DNA from: Tsukamurella asaccharolytica
GTDB lineage: Bacteria > Actinomycetota > Actinomycetes > Mycobacteriales > Mycobacteriaceae
Assembly (NCBI RefSeq): GCF_007858435.1
Contig: NZ_VIGW01000016.1
Coordinates: forward strand, 1-61,577
Reading direction: 5' to 3'
DNA length: 61,577 bases
Part shown: positions 17,763 through 26,180 of the stretch, piece after piece
Layout of the letters: the number at the start of each line of letters is the position of its first letter
How positions within the stretch are numbered: the stretch's first letter is position 1
Made by a program: the position numbers and the translations under genes
The notes under the pieces: generated by a model
The model's database searches: none
Seen by the model: the letters and a program-made list of their open reading frames with translations, nothing else
What the model was told of the DNA's origin: nothing

Positions 17763-17783
17763 GCCATGCGTGCGACGCATGGC
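17763..17783. repeat. CATGCGT/ACGCATG hairpin element, copy 1
   Basis: A perfect inverted repeat, GCCATGCGT-GCG-ACGCATGGC. It lies in the 206-base gap between the NAD(P)-binding gene and lysE, where no promoter for either gene is expected. Two related hairpins occur in the ku/ligD intergenic region. Confidence 0.65.
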
Positions 17784-17854
17784 CTCAGCCGAGAGCATGC
17801 CTTCGTTCGGGCCCGCTCGGCTCGCCACGGGGTCCACCCGCAACCCGAGCCCTG

Positions 17855-18466
17855 TCAGCCGCCGAGAGGCATGGTCGCGAGGCGGGCGGCGAGAAGCAGC
17901 AGCAGGAGGCCGATCCCGGCGTTGATGGCCCGCCACACGCCGGGCCGCCCGAGTACGCCGGCCAGGCGGCGGGCGCCGAAGCCGAGCAAGCAGAACCAGG
18001 CGACACTGGCGACGACCGCGCCGAGCGCGAACCACCACCGGTCGCCGGCGTAGCGGGTGGACGCCGAGCCGAGCAGCAGCACGGTGTCCAGGTAGACGTG
18101 CGGATTGAGCCAGGTCAGCGCCAGTGCCCCGGTCACGATGGCCGCGACCGAGGCGGCGCCGTCGCCGCCGGCGACGAGCCCCTCCGACCGGCGCGCCGAC
18201 CACAGCGACCGCAGGCCGTAGCCCGTGAGCACCACGACGCCCGCCCACTTCACCGCCTCCATCAGCAGCGGCCGGCCCGAGACCGCGGCGCCGAGGCCCG
18301 CGACCCCGGCGAGGATCAGCGCGACGTCGGAGACGATGCACACCGCCACGACGGGGCCGAGCCCGCGTCCGCGCACGCCCACCTGCAGCACGTAGGCGTT
18401 CTGCGCGCCGATCGCCACGATGAGGGACAGGCCGAGCCCGAGGCCTGCCAGGAGTGCTGGGGTCAT
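17855..18466 (-). CDS. lysE: LysE/ArgO-type amino-acid exporter
   Basis: 203 aa with six predicted membrane helices. LysE-family marks: GLSLIVAIGAQNAYVLQVGVRG near the N-terminus, CIVSDVALILAGVAGLG, and TWLNPHVYLDTVLLLG. It exports basic amino acids (lysine or arginine) to relieve excess from peptide uptake. Divergent from a LysG-type regulator with 71 bases between starts, the classic pairing. TAGCGT ends seven bases before the ATG, consistent with a leaderless mRNA. Confidence 0.9.
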   Translation of the reverse strand: MTPALLAGLGLGLSLIVAIGAQNAYVLQVGVRGRGLGPVVAVCIVSDVALILAGVAGLGAAVSGRPLLMEAVKWAGVVVLTGYGLRSLWSARRSEGLVAGGDGAASVAAIVTGALALTWLNPHVYLDTVLLLGSASTRYAGDRWWFALGAVVASVAWFCLLGFGARRLAGVLGRPGVWRAINAGIGLLLLLLAARLATMPLGG

Positions 18467-18537
18467 GACGTCGACGCTATGGCTGCCACATCCATAAGTG
18501 CCAATGCGAGAAGCAGATCACCCATTAGAATCGCTTC
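18467..18537. promoter_or_regulatory. lysE/lysG divergent promoter
   Basis: 71 bases with two opposed -10 boxes: TAGCGT (18479-18474, - strand) for lysE and TAGAAT (18526-18531) for lysG, seven and six bases from their ATGs. The LysG operator should lie between them. Confidence 0.6.
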
Positions 18538-19413
18538 ATGTTGAGCGGGCACCACCTGGAGACCCTCGTCGCGGTGGTCGACGAGGAGAGTTTCGGTGCG
18601 GCGGCATCCCGCCTGCGCATCACGCAGTCGGCGGTCAGCCAGCGGATCCGCGCGCTGGAACAGCAGGTCGGGCACGTGGTCGTGACCCGCGAGGGGCCCT
18701 GCCGCCCGACCGCGCAGGGCGAGGTGCTGCTCGGCTTGGCCCGCGGCGTCGCCTCGCTCGAGGCCGACGCGCTGGGCCGGCTCGCGGGTGGGGCAGCACC
18801 CTCGGCCGTGCTCGACGTGGGCGTCAACGCGGACTCCCTCGCCACCTGGTTCCGCGATGTCATCGACGCGGTGGCGGCCCTGCCCGACGGGCCGCTGTTG
18901 CGGCTCGCGGTCGACGACGAGCACCACACCGCCGACCTGTTGCGGGCGGGGTCGGTGCTGGGCGCCATCACCACCGATCCGGAGCCGGTGCAGGGCTGCG
19001 CGGCGGAGTACCTCGGCATCATGCGCTACCTGCCGGTGTGCACGCCGGACTTCGCGGCGCGCTGGCGGTCGGGCGGTCGGTGGCGGTGGCGGGAGATGCC
19101 CGTCGTGCAGTTCGACCTGCGTAAGGACGAGCTGCAGACCAAGGTGCTCCACCGTCGCGGGATCAGGGAGTCGCCGCCGATGCACCGAATCCCGTCGTCG
19201 GAGGCCTTCACCTACGCCGTTCGTGCCGGACTCGGCTGGGGCAGCCTGCCCGAGGCGGACATTGGCGACGCCCTCGACGATGGGGCCCTGATCCGGCTGA
19301 CCGACGACACCGTCGACGTGAAGCTGTACTGGCAGTCCTGGCGGCTGCACACCCGTGCCACCGAGCGCCTCGCCGATGCGATCCACGCCGCGGCCGCGGT
19401 CCACCTGCGTTGA
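18538..19413 (+). CDS. lysG: LysR-family activator of lysE (LysG/ArgP type)
   Basis: 291 aa. The N-terminal LysR helix-turn-helix (SFGAAASRLRITQSAVSQRIRALEQQVG split around residues 18-46) is followed by a LysG/ArgP-type effector domain. The ending PEADIGDALDDGALIRLTDD and the LYWQSWR motif are typical of ArgP homologues. It senses basic amino acids and switches on the divergent exporter. TAGAAT then six bases then ATG marks a leaderless mRNA. Confidence 0.9.
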   Translation: MLSGHHLETLVAVVDEESFGAAASRLRITQSAVSQRIRALEQQVGHVVVTREGPCRPTAQGEVLLGLARGVASLEADALGRLAGGAAPSAVLDVGVNADSLATWFRDVIDAVAALPDGPLLRLAVDDEHHTADLLRAGSVLGAITTDPEPVQGCAAEYLGIMRYLPVCTPDFAARWRSGGRWRWREMPVVQFDLRKDELQTKVLHRRGIRESPPMHRIPSSEAFTYAVRAGLGWGSLPEADIGDALDDGALIRLTDDTVDVKLYWQSWRLHTRATERLADAIHAAAAVHLR

Positions 19414-19453
19414 TCCCCCGCGCACCCGCCGAGACGCGGGTACGTTGGCGCTC

Positions 19454-20941
19454 ATGCCCGACCACCCAGCGCCGCACCCGCTCACCACGCTGCACCAGGG
19501 CCTCAGCGATCTCGACCGCCGCGTCTTCGATGCCGTCGCGGTCTCGCCGAGTCCCTTGCTCGACCTCACCATGCGCCCACTGTCGGCAGCGGCGGACCAC
19601 TCCAAACTGTGGATGGTGCTCGCCGTCGGCCTCGGAAGTCTGGGCGGCCTGTCGTCGCGGCGCGGTGCGGTCCGCGGCGTAGCCTCACTCGCCGTCACCA
19701 GCCTGATCGTCAACCAGGGGCTCAAGCGGATCTATCCGCGGCGCCGCCCGGTGCACGACGGGGTGCCGACCCGACGCGCACGCCGCCAGCCCACGTCGAC
19801 CTCGTTCCCGTCCGGGCACTCCGCCGCGGCGGCGGCCTTCGCGATCGGGGTGGGGCTGGAGAACCGCACCGCCGGATACGCGCTCGCCTGCCTCGCCGGT
19901 GCGGTGGGCCTCTCGCGGGTCGCCACCGGCGCCCACTACCCGGGTGACGTACTGGCGGGTTTCGCGGTGGGCGCGGGCGTCGCGGTCGCGGGCGCCCGCC
20001 TCGCGCCGCCGGTCGACGACAGCCGCACCATGACGCCGGAGCCCACGGTCGAGCGGATCGCGACGGATCCGGACGGCGCCGGCCTCGTCGTGGTGCTCAA
20101 CCCCGCGTCCGGCGACGGCACCGGCACCCGCGTCGCGGAGGAGATCCGCAGCACGCTTCCGGGGGCCGAGATCGTCGAGCTCGCCGAGGATTCCGACATC
20201 GACGCCGTCGCCTCCGAGGCCGCCGGCCGCGCGGAATTCCTCGGCGTCGCGGGCGGCGACGGGACGGTCGCGACCCTGGCCGCGCACGCCGTCGCGGCCG
20301 GCAAGCCCCTCGCGGTCTTCCCCGCGGGCACGTTCAACCACTTCGCGAAGGACATCGGCGCCGAAACCGTCGCCGCCGTGGTGGAATCGATCCGGGCCGG
20401 CCGGCTCGCCCACGTCGACGTGGTGTGGCTCAACGACGAGAAGCTGCTGCTCAACACCGCGAGCATCGGCGCCTACCCGGCGTTCGTCCGCGCCCGTACG
20501 AGGTACCAGCGCCGCCGTATCGGCCGCGTCGCCGCGACGGTGCGCGCGCTCCGCCGGGTGCTCCGCCATGCCGCTCCGGTGGAGGTGCGGATCGAGGGTC
20601 GTCCCGCGTCGGTCTCGTTCTTCTTCCTGGGCAACTCCATGTACGGCGCGCCGAGTTTCGTGCCCGGCCGCCGCAGCCGGCTGGACGACGGCGTGCTCGA
20701 CGTGCGGTACCTCGAGAGCGGGCACGGCCACGCGACGGCGCGCCTGTTCGCGTCGTGGATCAGCGGCCGGATCCGCAACTCCAGGGTCTACCGGGAGCTG
20801 CAGGCCCCCGTCGTCACCATCGAGGCCGACGAGCCCTTCCGGGTTGCCCACGACGGGGAGGCCGGCGAGCTGCACACGCGCGCCCGCTTCCGCGTCGACT
20901 ACCGGGCGTTGCGGGTGTTCGGCACCAGCGTCACCCGCTGA
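19454..20941 (+). CDS. PAP2 phosphatase - diacylglycerol kinase fusion
   Basis: 495 aa. The N-terminal PAP2 domain (about residues 1-190) has the phosphatase motifs KRIYPRRRP, SFPSGHSAAAAA and SRVATGAHYPGDVLAG, all catalytic residues present, with several membrane helices. The C-terminal DAGK/LCB5-like catalytic domain (about residues 210-495) has VVLNPASGDG, the nucleotide-binding GVAGGDGTVATLA, and PAGTFNHFAKD. Opposite activities in one chain suggest local control of phosphatidate or polyprenyl-phosphate pools at the membrane. The fusion is known in actinobacteria. TACGTT ends seven bases before the ATG (leaderless). Confidence 0.9.
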   Translation: MPDHPAPHPLTTLHQGLSDLDRRVFDAVAVSPSPLLDLTMRPLSAAADHSKLWMVLAVGLGSLGGLSSRRGAVRGVASLAVTSLIVNQGLKRIYPRRRPVHDGVPTRRARRQPTSTSFPSGHSAAAAAFAIGVGLENRTAGYALACLAGAVGLSRVATGAHYPGDVLAGFAVGAGVAVAGARLAPPVDDSRTMTPEPTVERIATDPDGAGLVVVLNPASGDGTGTRVAEEIRSTLPGAEIVELAEDSDIDAVASEAAGRAEFLGVAGGDGTVATLAAHAVAAGKPLAVFPAGTFNHFAKDIGAETVAAVVESIRAGRLAHVDVVWLNDEKLLLNTASIGAYPAFVRARTRYQRRRIGRVAATVRALRRVLRHAAPVEVRIEGRPASVSFFFLGNSMYGAPSFVPGRRSRLDDGVLDVRYLESGHGHATARLFASWISGRIRNSRVYRELQAPVVTIEADEPFRVAHDGEAGELHTRARFRVDYRALRVFGTSVTR

Positions 20942-20953
20942 TCGCCGGTCCGC

Positions 20954-21781
20954 TCACGCGGCGCCCAGCAACGTCATCTCGTTCGCGGTGATGTCCGCGG
21001 CGATGAGAGTGCCCGTGCCGCCGCCGGTTCCGGTGCCGTCGGTGCGAGTGTGCACGGTGTTGATCACGCCGACGGCGGTGAACGTCCCGTCGGGCCAGCG
21101 GGCGTAGACCGGCCCGCCCGAGTCGCCCTCCACGGCGGGGATGCCCGCCCACCTGACGCGCGTGCCGGTCACGTCCTCGAGCACGCCGCAGTGCCGGCCG
21201 GTGCGGGCGCCGACGACGCAGATCTCGGGCCGCCCCGCGAGCAGTTCCTCGGTGCCGCTCACGCCCCGGACGGGGCCGATCGCCCGCGCGACCGGAGCGA
21301 CGTCGCTCCCCTCCAGTTGGATGATGGCGATGTCCTGCCCGCGAGTGCTGCGGGTGGCCTTGATGTACTCGCCGAACGGCGTGCTCCCGCCCGCGGGCGT
21401 GAGGTACCGGGCGACGGGGTTGCGGCCGGGCTGCGCCTTCCCGGCCAGCTCGGCGCAGTGGCCCGCGGTGAACGCCACGACCTCGCCGCCGGGGTAGCGG
21501 GCGAGGAAGCCCAGGGTGCAGACGCTCGCGTAGACGCCGAACGGGTCCGCGAACGTGGTGATGCCCGCGCCGGTCGTGGGTTTCGCCGCCGTCGTGGGCT
21601 TGAGGTTCGGAGCCACCACGTCGTAGGGCCGGACCGAGGGTGTCGTCACCGGGGCCGTCGACGTACTCGGGGGCTCCTCGGGAGCCGCCACCTCGTCGCG
21701 CTGGATCGCCGCGCAGCCGCCGAGCAGGGCGATGCCCACCGCGCACGCCACGGCCCGCAGCGGGCGGCGGGTGGCGGTCAT
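20954..21781 (-). CDS. Secreted trypsin-like serine protease, probable lipoprotein
   Basis: 275 aa. The signal peptide ends in lipobox LLGGC (Cys23), so it is likely a lipid-anchored envelope protein. A Pro/Thr-rich linker (residues 30-70) is followed by a chymotrypsin-fold domain with an apparently intact triad: His108 in FTAGHC, Asp150 in RGQDIAII and Ser221 in VEGDSGGPVY. A Cys pair at CTLGF and AGHC may form a disulfide. It converges on the PAP2-kinase gene with 12 bases between stops. TAGTCT ends six bases before the ATG (leaderless). Confidence 0.85.
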   Translation of the reverse strand: MTATRRPLRAVACAVGIALLGGCAAIQRDEVAAPEEPPSTSTAPVTTPSVRPYDVVAPNLKPTTAAKPTTGAGITTFADPFGVYASVCTLGFLARYPGGEVVAFTAGHCAELAGKAQPGRNPVARYLTPAGGSTPFGEYIKATRSTRGQDIAIIQLEGSDVAPVARAIGPVRGVSGTEELLAGRPEICVVGARTGRHCGVLEDVTGTRVRWAGIPAVEGDSGGPVYARWPDGTFTAVGVINTVHTRTDGTGTGGGTGTLIAADITANEMTLLGAA

Positions 21782-21798
21782 CGATTCAGACTAGGGCG

Positions 21799-22656
21799 TC
21801 AGGCCCGTGAGCGGATCGCCTCGGCGACGGCGGAGATCGCCAGGGCCCGCACCACGTCGACCTTCGCCGCGACCGCACCGGTCGCGGCGGAGATGAAGGC
21901 GTCGCCGTCGAAGCGGGTGTGCGGCGGGTCGATCGCGCGGGCCAGGCCGTCGTGGGCGCCCTGGGCGAGGAGGAGGCATTCGACCTTGGTGAGCCGCGCG
22001 TTGGTGATCACCACGCCGATGGTGGTGTTCTGGCGGTTGCCGCCGAAGGGCGCGTAGTCGCCGAAGTCGGCGATTCCCGCCTGACCGTCGACGATTTCGC
22101 CGAAGGCGTTCACGGCGCACAGCGCGCCCACGACCACCTCGCCGGCGCGGGTCTCCGCGTACCCGAGGCCGGCGTCGTGGAGGTTCTCCAGACCGCGGGC
22201 CTTGCCGGTGGTGGCGCCGGTACCGGCGCCGAGGAGCCCCTGAACCGGCGTCTCGCCCGCGGCGGATGCGGCCGCCGCATAGCCGTCCTCGGCGGTCGGG
22301 CGGACCGTCGGATCGCCGACCATCAGGTCGAACAGGGCCAGCGTGGGGACGATGGGCACGGGGCCGGCCACGGTCTGAACGCCCCGGCCCTCCTCCTCGA
22401 GGCGGCGCATCACCCCGTCGGCGCAGGCGAGGCCGAAGGCGGAGCCGCCGGTGAGCACCGCGGCGTGGATCTCCTCGACGGCACGCTCGGGGGCGAGCAG
22501 GTCGAACTCGCGCGAGGCGGGGGCACCGCCGCGTACCTCCCCGGACCCGACGGTCCCGTCGGGGAAGGTCACGACGGTGCAGCCGGTGCGGGCCACCGCG
22601 TCGGTGACGTGGCCGACGCGGACGCCGGGGACGGTGACGCTCGGAACGACGGTCAT
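21799..22656 (-). CDS. P1 family (DmpA-like) aminopeptidase
   Basis: 285 aa, an N-terminal-nucleophile hydrolase. The precursor should cleave itself before a Thr in the segment GNRQNTTIGVV, giving alpha and beta chains; ALCAVNAFGE and GGSAFGLACADG are family signatures. These enzymes release N-terminal residues from short peptides and beta-peptides. It lies between ligD and the serine protease on the same strand. TAGCCT (22668-22663) ends six bases before the ATG, so it has its own leaderless promoter rather than depending on ligD. Confidence 0.85.
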   Translation of the reverse strand: MTVVPSVTVPGVRVGHVTDAVARTGCTVVTFPDGTVGSGEVRGGAPASREFDLLAPERAVEEIHAAVLTGGSAFGLACADGVMRRLEEEGRGVQTVAGPVPIVPTLALFDLMVGDPTVRPTAEDGYAAAASAAGETPVQGLLGAGTGATTGKARGLENLHDAGLGYAETRAGEVVVGALCAVNAFGEIVDGQAGIADFGDYAPFGGNRQNTTIGVVITNARLTKVECLLLAQGAHDGLARAIDPPHTRFDGDAFISAATGAVAAKVDVVRALAISAVAEAIRSRA

Positions 22657-22700
22657 ACGGTCAGGCTACGACGGTGCCGCCGGGCGCGGGCGGCGGCGGA

Positions 22701-25064
22701 TCAAGTCCCGGCGGGCGCGTCCTCGGGGCCCTCCCACGGCGCCTCGTCGGCGGAGGGCAGGTCGCCGGGCAGCAGGTCGCGCCGGAAGCCGCGCCAGCTC
22801 GGTTGCCGCAGGTGGCCGCCCCGGCGCAGCGAGGAGTACCGCACGTCGCCGATCACTTTCGGGAGCACCCAGACGGCGTCGCGGGCCTCGGGATCGTCGA
22901 TCGGGGCGGTGAAGGGGGAGCGGCGCAGGCGCAGCGGCTCCAACTCCTCCGCGAGCGCCGCCAGATCGCGGTCGCTGAACCCGGAGCCCACCGAGCCCAG
23001 GTAGACGAGTCCCGTCTCGGCGGGCAGGCCCACGAGCACCGAGCCGATCCCGCCTCCGCGCGAGCCCTTCCCCGGCTTCCAGCCGCCGATCGCGACCTGC
23101 AGGTCGCGCCAGTTCTTGTGCTTGAGCCACGCACGCACCCGCTGGCCGGGAAGGTACGGCGCGTCCCGGCGCTTCGCGATGATCCCCTCCCAGCCGCGCT
23201 CGGCGCTGAGCGCCGCGGCCTCCGCCCCGGTCGCGGCGTCGACGAGCGGCGGCACGCTCACCGCCGTGTCGTGCTCGAGCAGCGGGGCAAGGCCGTCCAG
23301 TACCTGGCGACGCACCGTCCAGGGGCGTTTCGTCAGGTCAACGCCGTTGAGCGAGAGCACGTCGAAGAGGTACAGCTGCACGGCGCCGGACCGGGTCTGT
23401 CCGCCCGCCATCAGGTGGAACGACGGGACGCCGTCGGGATCGAGCACCACCGCCTCGCCGTCGAGCACCACCTCCATCCCGTCGAGATCGGCCGCCAGGG
23501 ACTCGAACTCGGGGAACTCGCCGGTCACCGTCCGGCCCGACCGGGTGCGCAGGGAGACCGTGCCGCCGCGCACCGTGGCGATCATCCGGTAGCCGTCCCA
23601 CTTGCCCTCGAACGCCCAGTCCGCCGCGGAGAGCCCGTCGATGGGGGATTCCGTGGGCAGCATGGGATCCGGCGCGATCCCGGCGGCGGGCCTGGCGGGG
23701 GCGGACTTGTCCTTGGTCAGGTGCGCGAGCCAGTTCTTGTCGCCGGTGCGGATCAGTGCGTACCGCTTGTTCTGCAGTCGATTCCCGTGCAGGGTCACGA
23801 TCACCTCGTTCGAGCGCCACTTCTCCAGCTCGTACGTGCCGTGGTCCCAGATGGTCACCTCGCCGCCGCCGTACTCGCCCTTCGGGATGCTGCCCTCGAA
23901 GTCCGCGTAGTCCATCGGATGGTCCTCGGTGCGGACGGCGAGGTGGTTGACCGCGGGGTCGTCGGGCAGGTTCTTCGGCACGGCCCAGGAGGCGAGCACC
24001 CCGTCGTGCTCCAGGCGGAAGTCGTAGTGCAGGCGCCGGGCGTGGTGCTCCTGGATGACGAAGATCGGATCACCGGTCGACGGTGCGCCGCCGAACGGCT
24101 CGGGCGTCTTCCGCGCGTCCCGCTTGGCCCGGTACTCGCCCAGGTCGACGGGCTCGGGAGGCGGGGCGCCGGCACCGTCGAGCCCGGCGAGGAGGTCGCC
24201 GTCGGCCCGGGCGCGCGCGAGGACCTCCCCGAACTCGAGCTGACGCAGGCCGGGCCGGGCGAGCTCGTCCCAGGTGCGCGGCGCGGCGACCCAGGGATGG
24301 TCGCGGCCGCGCAGCGAGTACGGCGCGACGGTGGTCTTGGACGCGCTGTTCTGCGACCAGTCGACGAAGACGCGGCCGCCGCGCCGGTCCTTGGCCATCG
24401 ACGCCGTGACCAGCTCCGGCGATTCGGCCTCCAGCTGCGAGGCGATCGCATGCGCGACCGTGCGGGCGCCCTGCGCGGAGATGGCGCCGGGCAGGGGCGC
24501 GTAGACGTGGAGGCCCTTGGAGCCGCTGGTCACGGGGTAGCCGTCCATGTCCATCGCGGCGAGCAGCTCACGGATGCGCAGGGCGAGGGCGGCGCACTCG
24601 TCGAGGGTCACGTCGGGGCCCGGATCGAGGTCGAGCACGAGGCGGTTCGGCGGGCCGGGCACCTCCGGGCGGTCGGGGTCGGCACCGTCGGGCACGAACG
24701 CCCACTGCGGCACGTGCAGCTCGAGCGCGGCCTGCTGGCCCAGCCAGACCATGCCGGCGGCGTTCTCGATGACCGGATACTGGGACTCGCCGTCGGAGTG
24801 GAACTGGCTGCTGCGGCGGATCCACGCGGGCGCGTGGCTCGGCAGCCGCTTCTCGAAGAAGGCCGTCTTGTCCACGCCGTTGGGCCAGCGCTTGCGGGTG
24901 AGCGGGCGGTCCCGCAGGTGGGGGAGAGCGAACGGCGCGATGGCCTGGAAGTAGTCGATGACCTCGGCCTTCGTGGTGCCCGTGGCGGGGTAGAGCACCT
25001 TGTCGAGGTTCGTCAGCTGCACGCCGACGCCGTCGACCTCGCGGCTCTCCCGGGTCTGCGCCAT
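22701..25064 (-). CDS. ligD: Multifunctional DNA ligase D (Pol-PE-Lig)
   Basis: 787 aa, all three NHEJ activities. The primase/polymerase domain comes first (about residues 1-300: LVLDLDPGPDVT with the metal aspartates, GSKGLHVYAPL). Next is the 3'-phosphoesterase (about 325-455: HHARRLHYDFRLEHDG, GSIPKGEYGGG), then the ATP-dependent ligase (about 470-787), with the nucleotidyl Lys488 in EGKWDGYR and later motifs DGEAVVLD and EGIIAKR. This is the mycobacterial domain order, unlike Lig-PE-Pol enzymes of Pseudomonas. ATG 25064 follows GATAAT by six bases (leaderless). Divergent from ku. Confidence 0.95.
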   Translation of the reverse strand: MAQTRESREVDGVGVQLTNLDKVLYPATGTTKAEVIDYFQAIAPFALPHLRDRPLTRKRWPNGVDKTAFFEKRLPSHAPAWIRRSSQFHSDGESQYPVIENAAGMVWLGQQAALELHVPQWAFVPDGADPDRPEVPGPPNRLVLDLDPGPDVTLDECAALALRIRELLAAMDMDGYPVTSGSKGLHVYAPLPGAISAQGARTVAHAIASQLEAESPELVTASMAKDRRGGRVFVDWSQNSASKTTVAPYSLRGRDHPWVAAPRTWDELARPGLRQLEFGEVLARARADGDLLAGLDGAGAPPPEPVDLGEYRAKRDARKTPEPFGGAPSTGDPIFVIQEHHARRLHYDFRLEHDGVLASWAVPKNLPDDPAVNHLAVRTEDHPMDYADFEGSIPKGEYGGGEVTIWDHGTYELEKWRSNEVIVTLHGNRLQNKRYALIRTGDKNWLAHLTKDKSAPARPAAGIAPDPMLPTESPIDGLSAADWAFEGKWDGYRMIATVRGGTVSLRTRSGRTVTGEFPEFESLAADLDGMEVVLDGEAVVLDPDGVPSFHLMAGGQTRSGAVQLYLFDVLSLNGVDLTKRPWTVRRQVLDGLAPLLEHDTAVSVPPLVDAATGAEAAALSAERGWEGIIAKRRDAPYLPGQRVRAWLKHKNWRDLQVAIGGWKPGKGSRGGGIGSVLVGLPAETGLVYLGSVGSGFSDRDLAALAEELEPLRLRRSPFTAPIDDPEARDAVWVLPKVIGDVRYSSLRRGGHLRQPSWRGFRRDLLPGDLPSADEAPWEGPEDAPAGT

Positions 25065-25147
25065 GGATCCATTATCGAGTGCCCGCGCCTGCGGCGGGGA
25101 GGAGCCCGCGCGCGGACCCCGGAGGAAGGGGCGTGGCTTTGCTGAGG

Positions 25148-25178
25148 TCATGCGTTCGGGTATGCGCCCGACGCATGA
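25148..25178. repeat. CATGCGT/ACGCATG hairpin element, copy 2
   Basis: TCATGCGTTCGGG (25148-25160) pairs with CCCGACGCATGA (25167-25178) with a single bulged T and a six-base loop. It shares its core with the element at 17763-17783. Confidence 0.6.
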
Positions 25179-25202
25179 CGGGCGGTGACATCGCTGGTCA
25201 GA

Positions 25203-25225
25203 GGCCATGCATCGGACGCATGGCC
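25203..25225. repeat. CATGCGT/ACGCATG hairpin element, copy 3
   Basis: GGCCATGCAT-CGG-ACGCATGGCC, a ten-base stem with one mismatch. It is 24 bases from copy 2 and almost identical to copy 1 over 22 bases. Confidence 0.6.
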
Positions 25226-25347
25226 CGCCGCGCCGCGCATCAGTCTCCCGGCGCGGCGGATCCGAACCCGTCGCGCGGCTGTCGCGGGGTCGGTGGGAGT
25301 GCCGGCCGCCTCTCGCAATCGACGCTCACACCAGTCACAATGGTCAC

Positions 25348-26160
25348 ATGCGCGCGATATGGACGGGTGAGCTGTCGTTCGGGCTGGTGAACGTGCCCGT
25401 GAAGGTGTACTCCGCGATCGAGAGCCACGATGCGAAGTCGCATCAGGTGGACTCGAAGGACGGGGTCCGCATCCGGTACAAGCGCGTGCGCGAGGGCACC
25501 GACGACGAGGTGGAGTTCTCGAACATCGCGAACGCCTACGAGTCCGACGGCGGCGACACGGTGGTCCTCTCGAAGGAGGACATCAAGTCGATGCCGGTGG
25601 AGAAGCACCGGGAGATCGCGGTCACGGAGTTCGTGCCACGCGAGGACGTCGACCCGATCATGTTCGACAAGCCCTACTTCCTGGAGCCCTCGTCGAAATC
25701 GCCCAAGGCCTACGTGCTGCTGCGACAGGCTCTGCAGGAGACGGATCGCCTCGCGATCTGCACCTTCACGCTGCGCAACCGCACGCGGCTGTGCGCGCTG
25801 CGCGTGGTCGGCAACGTCATGGTGCTGCAGACCCTGCTCTGGCCCGACGAGGTGCGCACGCCGGAGTTCCCCGCGCTCACCGAGGACGTGAAGATCCGCC
25901 CGCAGGAGCTCGCGATGGCGGCCTCGCTCATCGACTCGATGGCCACGGATTTCGACCCGGAGCAGTACGAGGACGACTACCAGGTGCAGCTTCGCCAGCT
26001 GATCGAGGCGAAGGCCACGGGCGGCACCGCGTTCCCCGAGGCGCCCGAGGAGGAGGCCGAGGACGACGAGGTCGCCGACCTGCTGGCCGCGCTCAAGGCA
26101 TCCGTGAAGAACAGGGAGGCGCAGACCGAGCGGCCCGCGCGCAAGCGCGCGGCGGGGTGA
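25348..26160 (+). CDS. ku: Ku homodimeric DNA end-binding protein
   Basis: 270 aa. It encircles broken DNA ends and recruits LigD. It begins MRAIWTGELSFGLVNVPVKVYSA, the family hallmark, continues with RYKRVREGTDDEVEF and FDKPYFLEPSSKSPKAY, and ends in an acidic then Lys/Arg-rich tail (residues 240-270), which in mycobacterial Ku helps DNA binding and ligase contact. An upstream in-frame start at 25207 is rejected because the added segment is not Ku-like and carries the hairpin repeat. Divergent partner of ligD. Confidence 0.95.
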   Translation: MRAIWTGELSFGLVNVPVKVYSAIESHDAKSHQVDSKDGVRIRYKRVREGTDDEVEFSNIANAYESDGGDTVVLSKEDIKSMPVEKHREIAVTEFVPREDVDPIMFDKPYFLEPSSKSPKAYVLLRQALQETDRLAICTFTLRNRTRLCALRVVGNVMVLQTLLWPDEVRTPEFPALTEDVKIRPQELAMAASLIDSMATDFDPEQYEDDYQVQLRQLIEAKATGGTAFPEAPEEEAEDDEVADLLAALKASVKNREAQTERPARKRAAG

Positions 26161-26180
26161 TCACCTCCGCGCCGGCCGGG

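Larger units (their letters stand above)
25065..25347. other. ku/ligD divergent intergenic region
   Basis: 283 bases. The ligD -10 GATAAT lies six bases from its ATG. For ku, CACAAT (25336-25341) lies six bases from its ATG and is a weaker -10. Between them are two CATGCGT/ACGCATG hairpins. No gene is supported. Confidence 0.5.

Noticed and set aside
25207-25347. N-terminal extension of Ku
   Set aside because: The in-frame upstream start would translate the intergenic hairpin region. Ku proteins begin with the MRAIWTG block, and a -10-like box sits six bases before that ATG.
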